Source of the DNA: Chlamydiota bacterium
Lineage (GTDB): Bacteria; Chlamydiota; Chlamydiia; Chlamydiales; Simkaniaceae
Direction: 5' to 3'
DNA: 7,495 bases
Assembly: GCA_021772295.1 (NCBI GenBank)
Contig: JAJFMG010000151.1
Span: 1-7,495 of the forward strand
The notes below the pieces were generated by a model, which saw only the letters and a program-made list of their open reading frames with translations, was not told the DNA's origin and did no database searches. A program made the position numbers and the translations under genes. Shown piece after piece: positions 1 to 5,711 of this stretch (positions within the stretch are counted from its first letter, which is position 1; the number at the start of each line of letters is the position of its first letter).

Positions 1-77
1 AACCCTTTATTCTTCCTCTACATAAACTTTATTTTACATTTGTTAAATTAATTGTTCAATCAAATTAAAATATTAAT

Positions 78-446
78 TTAATTAGAGCTTTCCTTTTCCA
101 TTGCAGTATCTGTCTGCTCAGTTTGTTGCTGTTCTTGAGTTTCTTGCTGTATTTGAGATCCCATAGCTTTTTCTAAGCCTTGCAAGAGGATATTGTTGAT
201 TGCAGATTGAGTTGTAGTTGTTTCTGAAAGAGATGGTGACGCGTTTTTATCAGAGCTTGAACTTAGCTCTGGTTGGATGCTATTTGATTGATTATTTGCC
301 TGGATTTTATCAGATTTTTCATTTTGCTCAGTTTGATCCAATTGTTGCATAAGCTCCATCATTTGAATATACTGCTGCATTTGACTTGAGCTATGAGATC
401 CTTGAGATTCATCTACATGACTTCCCATTTCTACACGACTTCCCAT
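78..446 (-). CDS. Gln/Ser-rich small hypothetical protein (122 aa)
   Basis: I do not recognise this protein. It is 122 residues long and strongly biased: 22 Gln and 21 Ser, with no Cys, Trp or Phe and a single Tyr. There is no signal peptide and no membrane segment. A Met/Gln-rich stretch (residues 22-36) and a stretch near residues 80-110 could form helices; the rest looks disordered, with a Ser run at 62-65 and a Thr run at 76-79. The first 12 residues are a 6-residue duplication (MGSRVE, then MGSHVD). Met1 is preferred over Met7 because AAGG lies 8 nt upstream of it, and a good promoter lies further upstream. It is transcribed away from recX, and no terminator is visible after it. A secreted or effector-like role is possible for such a composition in this phylum, but that is speculation. 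The promoter and ribosome-binding site make it a credible gene. Confidence 0.72.
   Translation of the reverse strand: MGSRVEMGSHVDESQGSHSSSQMQQYIQMMELMQQLDQTEQNEKSDKIQANNQSNSIQPELSSSSDKNASPSLSETTTTQSAINNILLQGLEKAMGSQIQQETQEQQQTEQTDTAMEKESSN
411..446 (-). repeat. 18-bp tandem duplication containing the start codon
   Basis: Two adjacent 18-nt copies (429-446 and 411-428) match at 16 of 18 positions. Each begins with an in-frame ATG followed by GGAAGTC. The repeat keeps the reading frame and gives the protein two alternative initiator Met residues six codons apart. Only the outer ATG has a well-placed ribosome-binding site. Confidence 0.85.
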
Positions 447-489
447 TATTATTACCTTTTTTTACTTGGCCAAAGAGCCCCTTAAGTCT

Positions 490-518
490 ATTATAGCAAT
501 TATTTAATTAATTTTCAA
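490..518 (-). promoter_or_regulatory. Sigma70-type promoter of the Gln/Ser-rich gene
   Basis: Read on the minus strand, TTGAAA (513-518) and a perfect TATAAT (490-495) are separated by exactly 17 nt. This is one mismatch from the full consensus. Transcription would start near 483 and leave a leader of roughly 37 nt before the ATG at 446, with AAGG at 455-458. It is one of the two best promoter matches in the window. Confidence 0.75.
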
Positions 519-547
519 GTTAATCTATTTAAGTTGCTCTAGGTTAG

Positions 548-1165
548 GTGTTTGTGGGAAATGTAAATATTGAGAAGGTAGAGGGATATAAGACCTTTTA
601 CCATGTAGTGATTGGGGATGAGCTGGTAGCAGAACTCTATCAACCTCTCTATAAAAGACATATTAAAACAATAGAGAAGTTTCAAGAGGAGAGAGAGCTA
701 AGGGATTATATTGAGGAAGTAGAGAAAAAAGTATGTTTTTCTTATCTGATGTTCCTTCTTGGAAAAAGAGCGTTATTTAGGAAAGAAATCGAAGATAAAC
801 TAAAAATGCGAAAATTTAGCAATTGTGGCATTAATACTGCGATTACTAAAGCCTTAGATTATGGATATATCAATGATCTAGAGCTTGCAAAATCGATCAC
901 TCGGATTAATAGAAAAAAGAAGGGGCCAAAATTTATTGAGCAGACTCTTAAAAAAAGAGGGTGCGCGGAAGAAATCATACATAAGGTAATTCATCTTTCA
1001 AAAGATATGCAAAAAGATGCTCTTGCAGAGTTAGTGAAGAAAAAATATCCCACGTTCACTCAGATGGAGTTTAAGGAAAAACAAAAGGTATTTCAAAAAC
1101 TTCTACGAAAAGGATTTGAGTTGGAAGAAATTCGCGTAACTCTTGCCAATTGGCAAGAAAAATAA
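548..1165 (+). CDS. recX: RecX-family regulatory protein
   Basis: RecX proteins bind RecA filaments in the cytoplasm and modulate recombination and the SOS response. The three-helix repeats typical of the family are recognisable. Residues about 66-108 carry the Arg/Glu pattern ending in GYIND; 109-147 include the K-GP-FI-LKKRG signature; the last helical unit (about 176-200) contains LLRKGFELEEI. The length of 205 aa is at the upper end for RecX. The N-terminal 45 residues look like the short beta-strand extension common in the family. There is no early ATG. A GTG at 548 directly follows an in-frame TAG, and a second GTG at 554 has AGG five nt upstream, so the start could be either. No recA is nearby. 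The last codons contain a perfect palindrome that overlaps the hemA promoter. Family assignment is confident; the effect on RecA is inferred from the family. Confidence 0.85.
   Translation: MFVGNVNIEKVEGYKTFYHVVIGDELVAELYQPLYKRHIKTIEKFQEERELRDYIEEVEKKVCFSYLMFLLGKRALFRKEIEDKLKMRKFSNCGINTAITKALDYGYINDLELAKSITRINRKKKGPKFIEQTLKKRGCAEEIIHKVIHLSKDMQKDALAELVKKKYPTFTQMEFKEKQKVFQKLLRKGFELEEIRVTLANWQEK
1141..1158. repeat. Perfect 18-bp palindrome at the recX 3' end
   Basis: TCTTGCCAATTGGCAAGA is its own reverse complement across all 18 bp. It lies within the last codons of recX and contains the -35 hexamer TTGGCA (1150-1155) of the putative hemA promoter. No T-run follows it on either strand, so it does not look like a terminator. 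A dimeric regulator's operator is the more natural reading, although the regulator is unknown. Confidence 0.6.
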
Positions 1166-1178
1166 ATTTCTTTATAAG
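1150..1178 (+). promoter_or_regulatory. Sigma70-type promoter for hemA and the downstream gene
   Basis: TTGGCA (1150-1155) and TATAAG (1173-1178) each match the consensus at five of six positions and are separated by exactly 17 nt. Transcription would begin near 1185, about 26 nt before the hemA ATG. The -35 element is inside the coding sequence of recX and inside the 18-bp palindrome. Confidence 0.6.
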
Positions 1179-1210
1179 AAGATTTTTTATTCAAATATTG
1201 AGCTATTTTC

Positions 1211-2209
1211 ATGCGCGTTGGAGTTATTGGATTTCATCAAAAGCAAGCACCACTTGCCTTAAGAGAAAAAATCACCAAAATTATAGAGGAATCTAAAAGT
1301 CATATAGATAATTCTATTTCAAGTGTTGTACTTTCAACGTGCAATAGAATTGAAATCTATTTTTCATCCTATGATTTAGTAAAAACTCACAAGGACCTAA
1401 TAGACATTTTAGAAAAGAAAGTGGATGGTTCGATACAAAGTACATATTATCAATATGTGGCTGAAGAGTGTTTTACGCATCTTTGTAAGGTAATATCTGG
1501 TCTTGATAGCACCATATATTTGGAATCAGAAATACAAGGCCAGGTAAAAAAAGCTTATGAAACAGCAAGAAAGAAAACATCGCTTCCTTTTGATTTACAC
1601 TACTTTTTTCAAAAGGGGCTAAAGGTCGGTAAAGAAATTAGAAAAAATGTAGGAAATGGTAAAGGGTTCTCTAATTTGCCGAAATATATCCTTAGCTATA
1701 TCCGAGAAAATACAAAACTAAGCGAAAAAAGCAAAGTTCTCTTTGTCGGAAATTCTTCCATCAATCAGAGAATCATGTCGTTATTTTTTTTAGAAACTTC
1801 ATTTGAAATGACGCTTGCTACAAATGGACCCTGCAAAGATACAAAAACATCCCAAATTGTTTCAAGGCATGAACTTGCAAACATCTATGACTACGATATT
1901 GTTATATTCGGAACGAAACACCATGAGTATATAATGAATTATATACCGCCTCAAGAAAAGAGCCTTCTTGTTTTTGATTTGGCGGTTCCAAGAAATGTGA
2001 ATCCAAGTATTGGTAATAGCTCGGGCATCAGACTTGTAAATATGGAAAACATAGAAGGGTATATTGATTCTAGAAAAAGAGATAACAAAATCCAAAATGA
2101 GCGATCAAATACACTTCTTGAACTGATCACAAAGTATCAAATGCAGATTTATAAAAATAAGCTCACACGTGCAAAATCATATGAGACAAAGGGAGTTGAA
2201 ATCAGTTGA
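1211..2209 (+). CDS. hemA: Glutamyl-tRNA reductase, short chlamydial-type form
   Basis: The enzyme reduces glutamyl-tRNA to glutamate-1-semialdehyde with NADPH, the first committed step of C5-pathway tetrapyrrole (heme) synthesis in the cytoplasm. The catalytic domain (about 1-155) has the signature LSTCNRIEIY with nucleophile Cys44, and SGLDS...ESEIQGQVKKAY at 96-116. The Rossmann-like NADPH domain (about 172-285) includes FDLAVPRNVNP at 255-265. The glycine-rich loop is atypical: GNSSIN at 180-185 in place of the usual GAGE type. The N-terminal GLNHKTAP-type motif reads GFHQKQAP. At 332 aa it is far shorter than E. coli HemA (about 418 aa): only a short helical tail remains after residue 285, where the dimerisation domain would be. 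Chlamydial HemA proteins are similarly short as I recall. The ribosome-binding site is weak (GAG, 8 nt spacing). The stop overlaps the next gene's start. Confidence 0.93.
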   Translation: MRVGVIGFHQKQAPLALREKITKIIEESKSHIDNSISSVVLSTCNRIEIYFSSYDLVKTHKDLIDILEKKVDGSIQSTYYQYVAEECFTHLCKVISGLDSTIYLESEIQGQVKKAYETARKKTSLPFDLHYFFQKGLKVGKEIRKNVGNGKGFSNLPKYILSYIRENTKLSEKSKVLFVGNSSINQRIMSLFFLETSFEMTLATNGPCKDTKTSQIVSRHELANIYDYDIVIFGTKHHEYIMNYIPPQEKSLLVFDLAVPRNVNPSIGNSSGIRLVNMENIEGYIDSRKRDNKIQNERSNTLLELITKYQMQIYKNKLTRAKSYETKGVEIS

Positions 2210-3342
2210 GAGTAGTTCTTTTCCTTTTATATTGTTTCTTTTCTGGCATTGTACTCTCAGCATCTGAGAAAGCGCGTTGGAATGCGGATCATATTCCTAA
2301 AGGTGAGACTCATGTTGGTGATTATTACGCATCAGGAAAGAATATTAGGATAGATGGAACCGTAACTGGCGATGTTTTCGTGTTGGGTTCTGAGGTTTTT
2401 ATTAATGGGATAGTAGATGGCAATGTTACTGCAATAGGAGGAGCTGTTCGAATCTTTGGAGAGATAAAGAAAAATGCACGAATCATTGCAGGTCAAACAC
2501 ATGTTTCAGGTCATATACACGATCGCTTAAATATCTTATCTGGAAGCGCCGCATTACTTTCTTCAGCAAAGGTTACAGGTAACATGCTCGCATTTTGTGG
2601 AAATATGGAGCTTGGAGGAGTCTTAGAAAAAAACGCACGTATCTATGCCTCAAGCATCAGAGTATCTGCAAATATAGTTGGAAATTTACTTGCTTATGTT
2701 GGAAAACTTGAGGTGACATCTGATGCAAAGATTGGTGGGCTGCTTGAATATTGGAGTAGCAGTGATGCTGTCATTGCTGATGGCGCAAATATTGTAAAAG
2801 GCGTATCTCACCGGCCACCATTTTTTCATTCCCTTTGGAAAGGAAGCGCTCTAAAAAAGTTAAAAATGGGCTCTCAACTAGCAGCGATCCTTATGAATTT
2901 TTTCTATACGTTTTGTTTTGCGCTGCTCGTATTTAGATATTTTCCACAAAAAATCAAGCGGTCTGTACAAGTTTTGGATGCAAAGCCTGTTAAAGCATTC
3001 TTTGCTGGAGTCGTGCTTGCAATTGTATTACCGCTTCTATGTCTGCTGCTCTTGATTTCGATTTTGGGAGTTCCATTCGCTTTGACATTGATAGCTATTA
3101 ATGTAATTGGGTTTTATACCGCAAAAATTATTACCATTCGATGGTTGATGCAACTCGTTTCAAGAAAAAAAGAGATCAAGCATCGCAATATATATTTTTT
3201 TCTCACACTCGCTGGATATTATTTAATTACCCTTATTCCATTTGTGGGATTTACTATTTCAATTGCTGTAATGTTTTTAGGTCTTGGCGCCCTAATACTC
3301 AGTAGAAGCGCCATAGGTGAGATGCAAAAATTACCTCAATAG
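2206..3342 (+). CDS. Bactofilin-like (polymer-forming) beta-helix protein with C-terminal membrane domain
   Basis: The TTG start overlaps the hemA stop (TTGA, 4 nt), and AAAGGGAG lies about 10 nt upstream. This start gives a convincing signal sequence: Arg2, then a hydrophobic run at residues 3-18. Residues about 38-200 are short beta-helix repeats of the bactofilin/DUF583 type, with units such as IRIDGTVTGDV, VFINGIVDGNV and VRIFGEIKKNA, each a hydrophobic strand followed by a G-x-(I/V) turn. The C-terminal part has four or five membrane segments (about 223-246, 262-287, 288-311, 328-346, 347-366). This places the beta-helix outside the cytoplasmic membrane, unlike classical cytosolic bactofilins. 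Family knowledge suggests a scaffold or envelope-shape role, but the exact function is unknown. Translational coupling to hemA suggests co-expression rather than shared function. Confidence 0.75.
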   Translation: MRVVLFLLYCFFSGIVLSASEKARWNADHIPKGETHVGDYYASGKNIRIDGTVTGDVFVLGSEVFINGIVDGNVTAIGGAVRIFGEIKKNARIIAGQTHVSGHIHDRLNILSGSAALLSSAKVTGNMLAFCGNMELGGVLEKNARIYASSIRVSANIVGNLLAYVGKLEVTSDAKIGGLLEYWSSSDAVIADGANIVKGVSHRPPFFHSLWKGSALKKLKMGSQLAAILMNFFYTFCFALLVFRYFPQKIKRSVQVLDAKPVKAFFAGVVLAIVLPLLCLLLLISILGVPFALTLIAINVIGFYTAKIITIRWLMQLVSRKKEIKHRNIYFFLTLAGYYLITLIPFVGFTISIAVMFLGLGALILSRSAIGEMQKLPQ

Positions 3343-4736
3343 TCTGCGTTGCCAGGAACCCTTGGGTAGGCAATTACATCTCGAATGTTCTCCATTCCAG
3401 TAATATATTGAACAAGCCTCTCAAATCCTGCGCCAAAGCCCGCGTGAGGAACAGATCCAAATCTACGAAGATCTAAATACCAGGAATAAAGAGCTGGATC
3501 TAAATTTTGTTTTTCTATTTTTTCTTTGAGTACATCGTAGCGCTCTTCCCTTTGAGAACCACCTACAACTTCTCCAATTTTTGGAACAACAATATCAAGA
3601 GCTGCCACTGTTTTATTGTCCTCGTTGTTTCTCATATAGAAAGCTTTGATTTGACTTGGATAGTCCGTGATGATAACAGGTTTTTTGCAATGCTCTTCGG
3701 CAATGTATCTTTCATGTTCAGATTGAAGATCGCATCCCCAGCTGTAGGGGAATTCAAATTTCTTGCCGGATTTTGAGAGGATATCAACAACTTCAGTATA
3801 GGTAAGTCTTGCGAAATCTGAGTTGGCAACTTTTTCTAAACGTTCAATTAAACCTTTTTCAACGAATTGGTCAAAAAATTTCATGTCTTCTTCGCAGTTT
3901 TCTAAAATATCTTTGGTAACAGCTTTCACAAAGTTTTCAGATAGATTTTTTAAATCGTGAATATCTGCAAAGGCAAGTTCCGGTTCAATCATCCAAAATT
4001 CAGCTAAATGTCTTGATGTATTGGAGTTTTCTGCTCTAAATGTTGGACCAAAAGTATAAACATCAGATAATGCGCATGCGAATGTTTCTGCATTAAGTTG
4101 ACCTGAAACGGTGAGGTAAGCTTGCTTTTGAAAAAAGTCACTTTGATAATCGATAGAGCGGTCTTCTTTTTTTGGAAGCTTATCTAAATTTAATGTAGTT
4201 ACTTGAAAAAGTTCACCCGCACCTTCACAATCGGACGCTGTAATAATGGGAGATTGCAAATAGAGAAAGTCACGTTTTTGAAAAAATTGATGCGTTGCAA
4301 ATGCGAGCCTTGATCGAACTCTAGCAACAGCTCCTTGTGTATTTGTACGCGGTCTTAAGTGAGCAATTGTTCTTAAAAACTCAAAAGAGTGGCGCTTTTT
4401 TTGAAGGGGAAAAGTGTCATCACATGTTCCAAGTACAGTGATTTTTTCACCCTTCATTTCATATTTTTGTTTGTTCCCAGGACTTTCAACGATTGTTCCT
4501 TCAACGCAAACAGATGTTCCAACACTCAAACTAGATAGTTTAAATGAGTCAGACTCTAAGGTTGTATCAGCAATAATCTGAAAATTAGAGAGGCTAGAGC
4601 CATCGTTTATCTCAATAAAGGAAAATGTTTTTTGATGTCTCGCTGTTCTAATCCAACCGCAGATGGTAAAGTGTTTACCGAGAGCATCTTTCTCTGGTTT
4701 GTCTTTTAGGTGTTTTATTCGGATGCGTTCAAACAT
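3336..4736 (-). CDS. asnS: Asparaginyl-tRNA synthetase
   Basis: This class IIb aminoacyl-tRNA synthetase attaches asparagine to tRNA-Asn in an ATP-dependent cytoplasmic reaction. The N-terminal OB-fold anticodon-binding domain (about 20-105) starts with FTICGWIRTAR. HLRPRTNTQGAVARVR (126-141) opens the catalytic domain. Motif 2 lies at 233-253, with FRAEN and RHLAEFWMIEPE, the AsnRS-specific form. Motif 3 at 435-447 reads GAGFERLVQYITG. The C-terminus is the typical YPRVPGNADY. The length of 466 aa equals that of the E. coli enzyme as I recall. The ATG lies inside the end of nfo (22-nt overlap) and has a strong ribosome-binding site, GAGG with 7 nt spacing (4744-4747), so the two genes are expressed together. 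Its 3' end overlaps the convergent beta-helix gene by 7 nt. Pathogenic Chlamydia make Asn-tRNA through GatCAB, so a direct synthetase is a lineage marker here. Confidence 0.97.
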   Translation of the reverse strand: MFERIRIKHLKDKPEKDALGKHFTICGWIRTARHQKTFSFIEINDGSSLSNFQIIADTTLESDSFKLSSLSVGTSVCVEGTIVESPGNKQKYEMKGEKITVLGTCDDTFPLQKKRHSFEFLRTIAHLRPRTNTQGAVARVRSRLAFATHQFFQKRDFLYLQSPIITASDCEGAGELFQVTTLNLDKLPKKEDRSIDYQSDFFQKQAYLTVSGQLNAETFACALSDVYTFGPTFRAENSNTSRHLAEFWMIEPELAFADIHDLKNLSENFVKAVTKDILENCEEDMKFFDQFVEKGLIERLEKVANSDFARLTYTEVVDILSKSGKKFEFPYSWGCDLQSEHERYIAEEHCKKPVIITDYPSQIKAFYMRNNEDNKTVAALDIVVPKIGEVVGGSQREERYDVLKEKIEKQNLDPALYSWYLDLRRFGSVPHAGFGAGFERLVQYITGMENIRDVIAYPRVPGNADY

Positions 4737-5596
4737 GAATTTTCCTCAGCATATTTATTTAGCATTGCAATTTCTTCTTTCCACATGGTCTCACCATTAG
4801 GAGTTTCTAAGTATTTGGGCATAGATTGAAATCTTGGATCTTTCATTAAAAGAGAAAAAGCCTCAGCGCCAATTTCTCCCTGCCCTATTGAGGCATGTCG
4901 ATCCTTTCTAGACGCAAAAGGTCTAAGTGAATCATTTAAATGAAAAGCATATAAATGTTGTAATCCAACAATACGATCAAATTCTGCAAAAGTATGTTCA
5001 TAGGCATCTTTGGTTCTAAGGTCATATCCAGCAGCAAAGATATGACATGTATCAATACATACCCCGATTGGAATTTTAGATTCTAGGCGTTCAATCAAGT
5101 AGGCTAAATGCTCAAATTTATTGCCAACAGTTGTTCCTTGTCCGGCAGTTGTTTCTATAAGGAGTCTTGTTGGACCAGCATTTGCAAGTTCTTCGATAGA
5201 GGACAAGCTTTTAACAATTTGATCTAAACACTCTTCTTCTGTAGATGTTTTTGCAATGCCAGGATGAAAGTTGAGGTAGGAGAGTTTAAGTTGGTGACAA
5301 CGCTTAAGCTCTAAGGTAAAGGCATTGATGCTTTTTTCTAGAAGTTCGGGGTCTGGAGAGCCGAGATTAATTAGGTAACTATCATGGCTCATAATTTTAG
5401 AAATACCGGTTTCTGCTTGCATTTCTTCAAATCTTTTGACTTCTTCTTCATCAATGAGTTTTCCATGCCATCTCTTTTGATTGCTCGTAAAAATCTGGAT
5501 AGTCGTAGCCCCAATTTCTTTGCCTTTGATAAGCGCTTTATGCACTCCACCAGCAGCTGAAGTATGGGCGCCAACAAGTAGTTTTCTATTTTCCAT
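4715..5596 (-). CDS. nfo: Endonuclease IV (AP endonuclease)
   Basis: Nfo cleaves DNA 5' to abasic sites in base-excision repair, using a trinuclear zinc centre in a TIM-barrel (xylose isomerase-like) fold. All nine zinc ligands of the E. coli enzyme can be placed: His71 (SHDSYL), His111 (NFHPG), Glu148 (LIETTAGQG), Asp182 and His185 (CIDTCH), His219 (FHLND), Asp232 and His234 (KDRH), and Glu264 (LETP). The N-terminus has the family motif GAHTSAAGG (9-17). At 293 aa the length is normal. The ATG at 5596 has no clear ribosome-binding site, but the start agrees with the family N-terminus. It is first in an operon with asnS. It is transcribed divergently from murJ, a neighbourhood I recall from Chlamydia. 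It should be fully active. Confidence 0.97.
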   Translation of the reverse strand: MENRKLLVGAHTSAAGGVHKALIKGKEIGATTIQIFTSNQKRWHGKLIDEEEVKRFEEMQAETGISKIMSHDSYLINLGSPDPELLEKSINAFTLELKRCHQLKLSYLNFHPGIAKTSTEEECLDQIVKSLSSIEELANAGPTRLLIETTAGQGTTVGNKFEHLAYLIERLESKIPIGVCIDTCHIFAAGYDLRTKDAYEHTFAEFDRIVGLQHLYAFHLNDSLRPFASRKDRHASIGQGEIGAEAFSLLMKDPRFQSMPKYLETPNGETMWKEEIAMLNKYAEENSCLNASE

Positions 5597-5628
5597 TTCA
5601 AGACAAAATTTGGTTTTAAAGAAGTGGC

Positions 5629-5657
5629 ATTTTATGAAATAAGGAGGATGATTACAA
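5629..5657 (-). promoter_or_regulatory. Putative promoter of the nfo-asnS operon
   Basis: On the minus strand, TTGTAA (5652-5657, four of six matches) and TAAAAT (5629-5634, five of six) are 17 nt apart. Transcription would start near 5622, about 26 nt before the nfo ATG. The spacing and position are good; the -35 element is only moderate. Confidence 0.5.
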
Positions 5658-5670
5658 CTCTTTTAAGAGT
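5657..5670. repeat. Inverted repeat between the nfo and murJ promoters
   Basis: ACTCTT and AAGAGT form perfect 6-bp inverted arms around TT. The element touches the nfo -35 hexamer on one side and lies 8 nt upstream of the putative murJ -10 on the other, a position suited to a shared operator. It is short enough to occur by chance. Confidence 0.4.
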
Positions 5671-5678
5671 AAAAAGGG

Positions 5679-5684
5679 TATACT
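5679..5684 (+). promoter_or_regulatory. Putative -10 element of murJ
   Basis: TATACT matches the -10 consensus at five of six positions and would place a start site near 5691, about 20 nt before the murJ ATG. No good -35 hexamer exists at 16-18 nt upstream, so the promoter would be weak or depend on an activator. The inverted repeat at 5657-5670 occupies that area. Confidence 0.35.
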
Positions 5685-5711
5685 TGTTTAAAAGAAAATT
5701 GCGACGGTTTT

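Noticed and set aside
1..77. Inverted repeat around 50-65 as a terminator for the Gln/Ser-rich gene
   Set aside because: The arms are almost all A/T with a wobble and a two-base loop, and no T-run follows on the minus strand. I see no feature in these bases.
496..547. A plus-strand promoter for recX
   Set aside because: The region is AT-rich enough to offer many partial -10 matches, but no pair of hexamers at 16-18 nt spacing stands out.
1164..1188. AT-rich stem-loop followed by TTTTTT after recX, as a terminator
   Set aside because: The stem has one G-C pair, a wobble and a bulge, and it overlaps the -10 region of the stronger hemA promoter candidate.
1862..2095. 77-codon minus-strand frame inside hemA
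   Set aside because: It has no recognisable domain, no ribosome-binding site, and lies wholly antisense to a clear gene.
3507..3776. 89-codon plus-strand frame antisense to asnS, Phe-rich
   Set aside because: Its composition is what the reverse complement of Lys/Glu-rich codons gives; asnS is unambiguous here.
3632..3829. 65-codon minus-strand frame in another phase within asnS
   Set aside because: Out-of-phase shadow of a conserved synthetase, with no homology I recognise.
5389..5601. 70-codon TTG-start frame overlapping the nfo start
   Set aside because: Out of phase with nfo, whose N-terminal GAHTSAAGG motif fixes the true frame.
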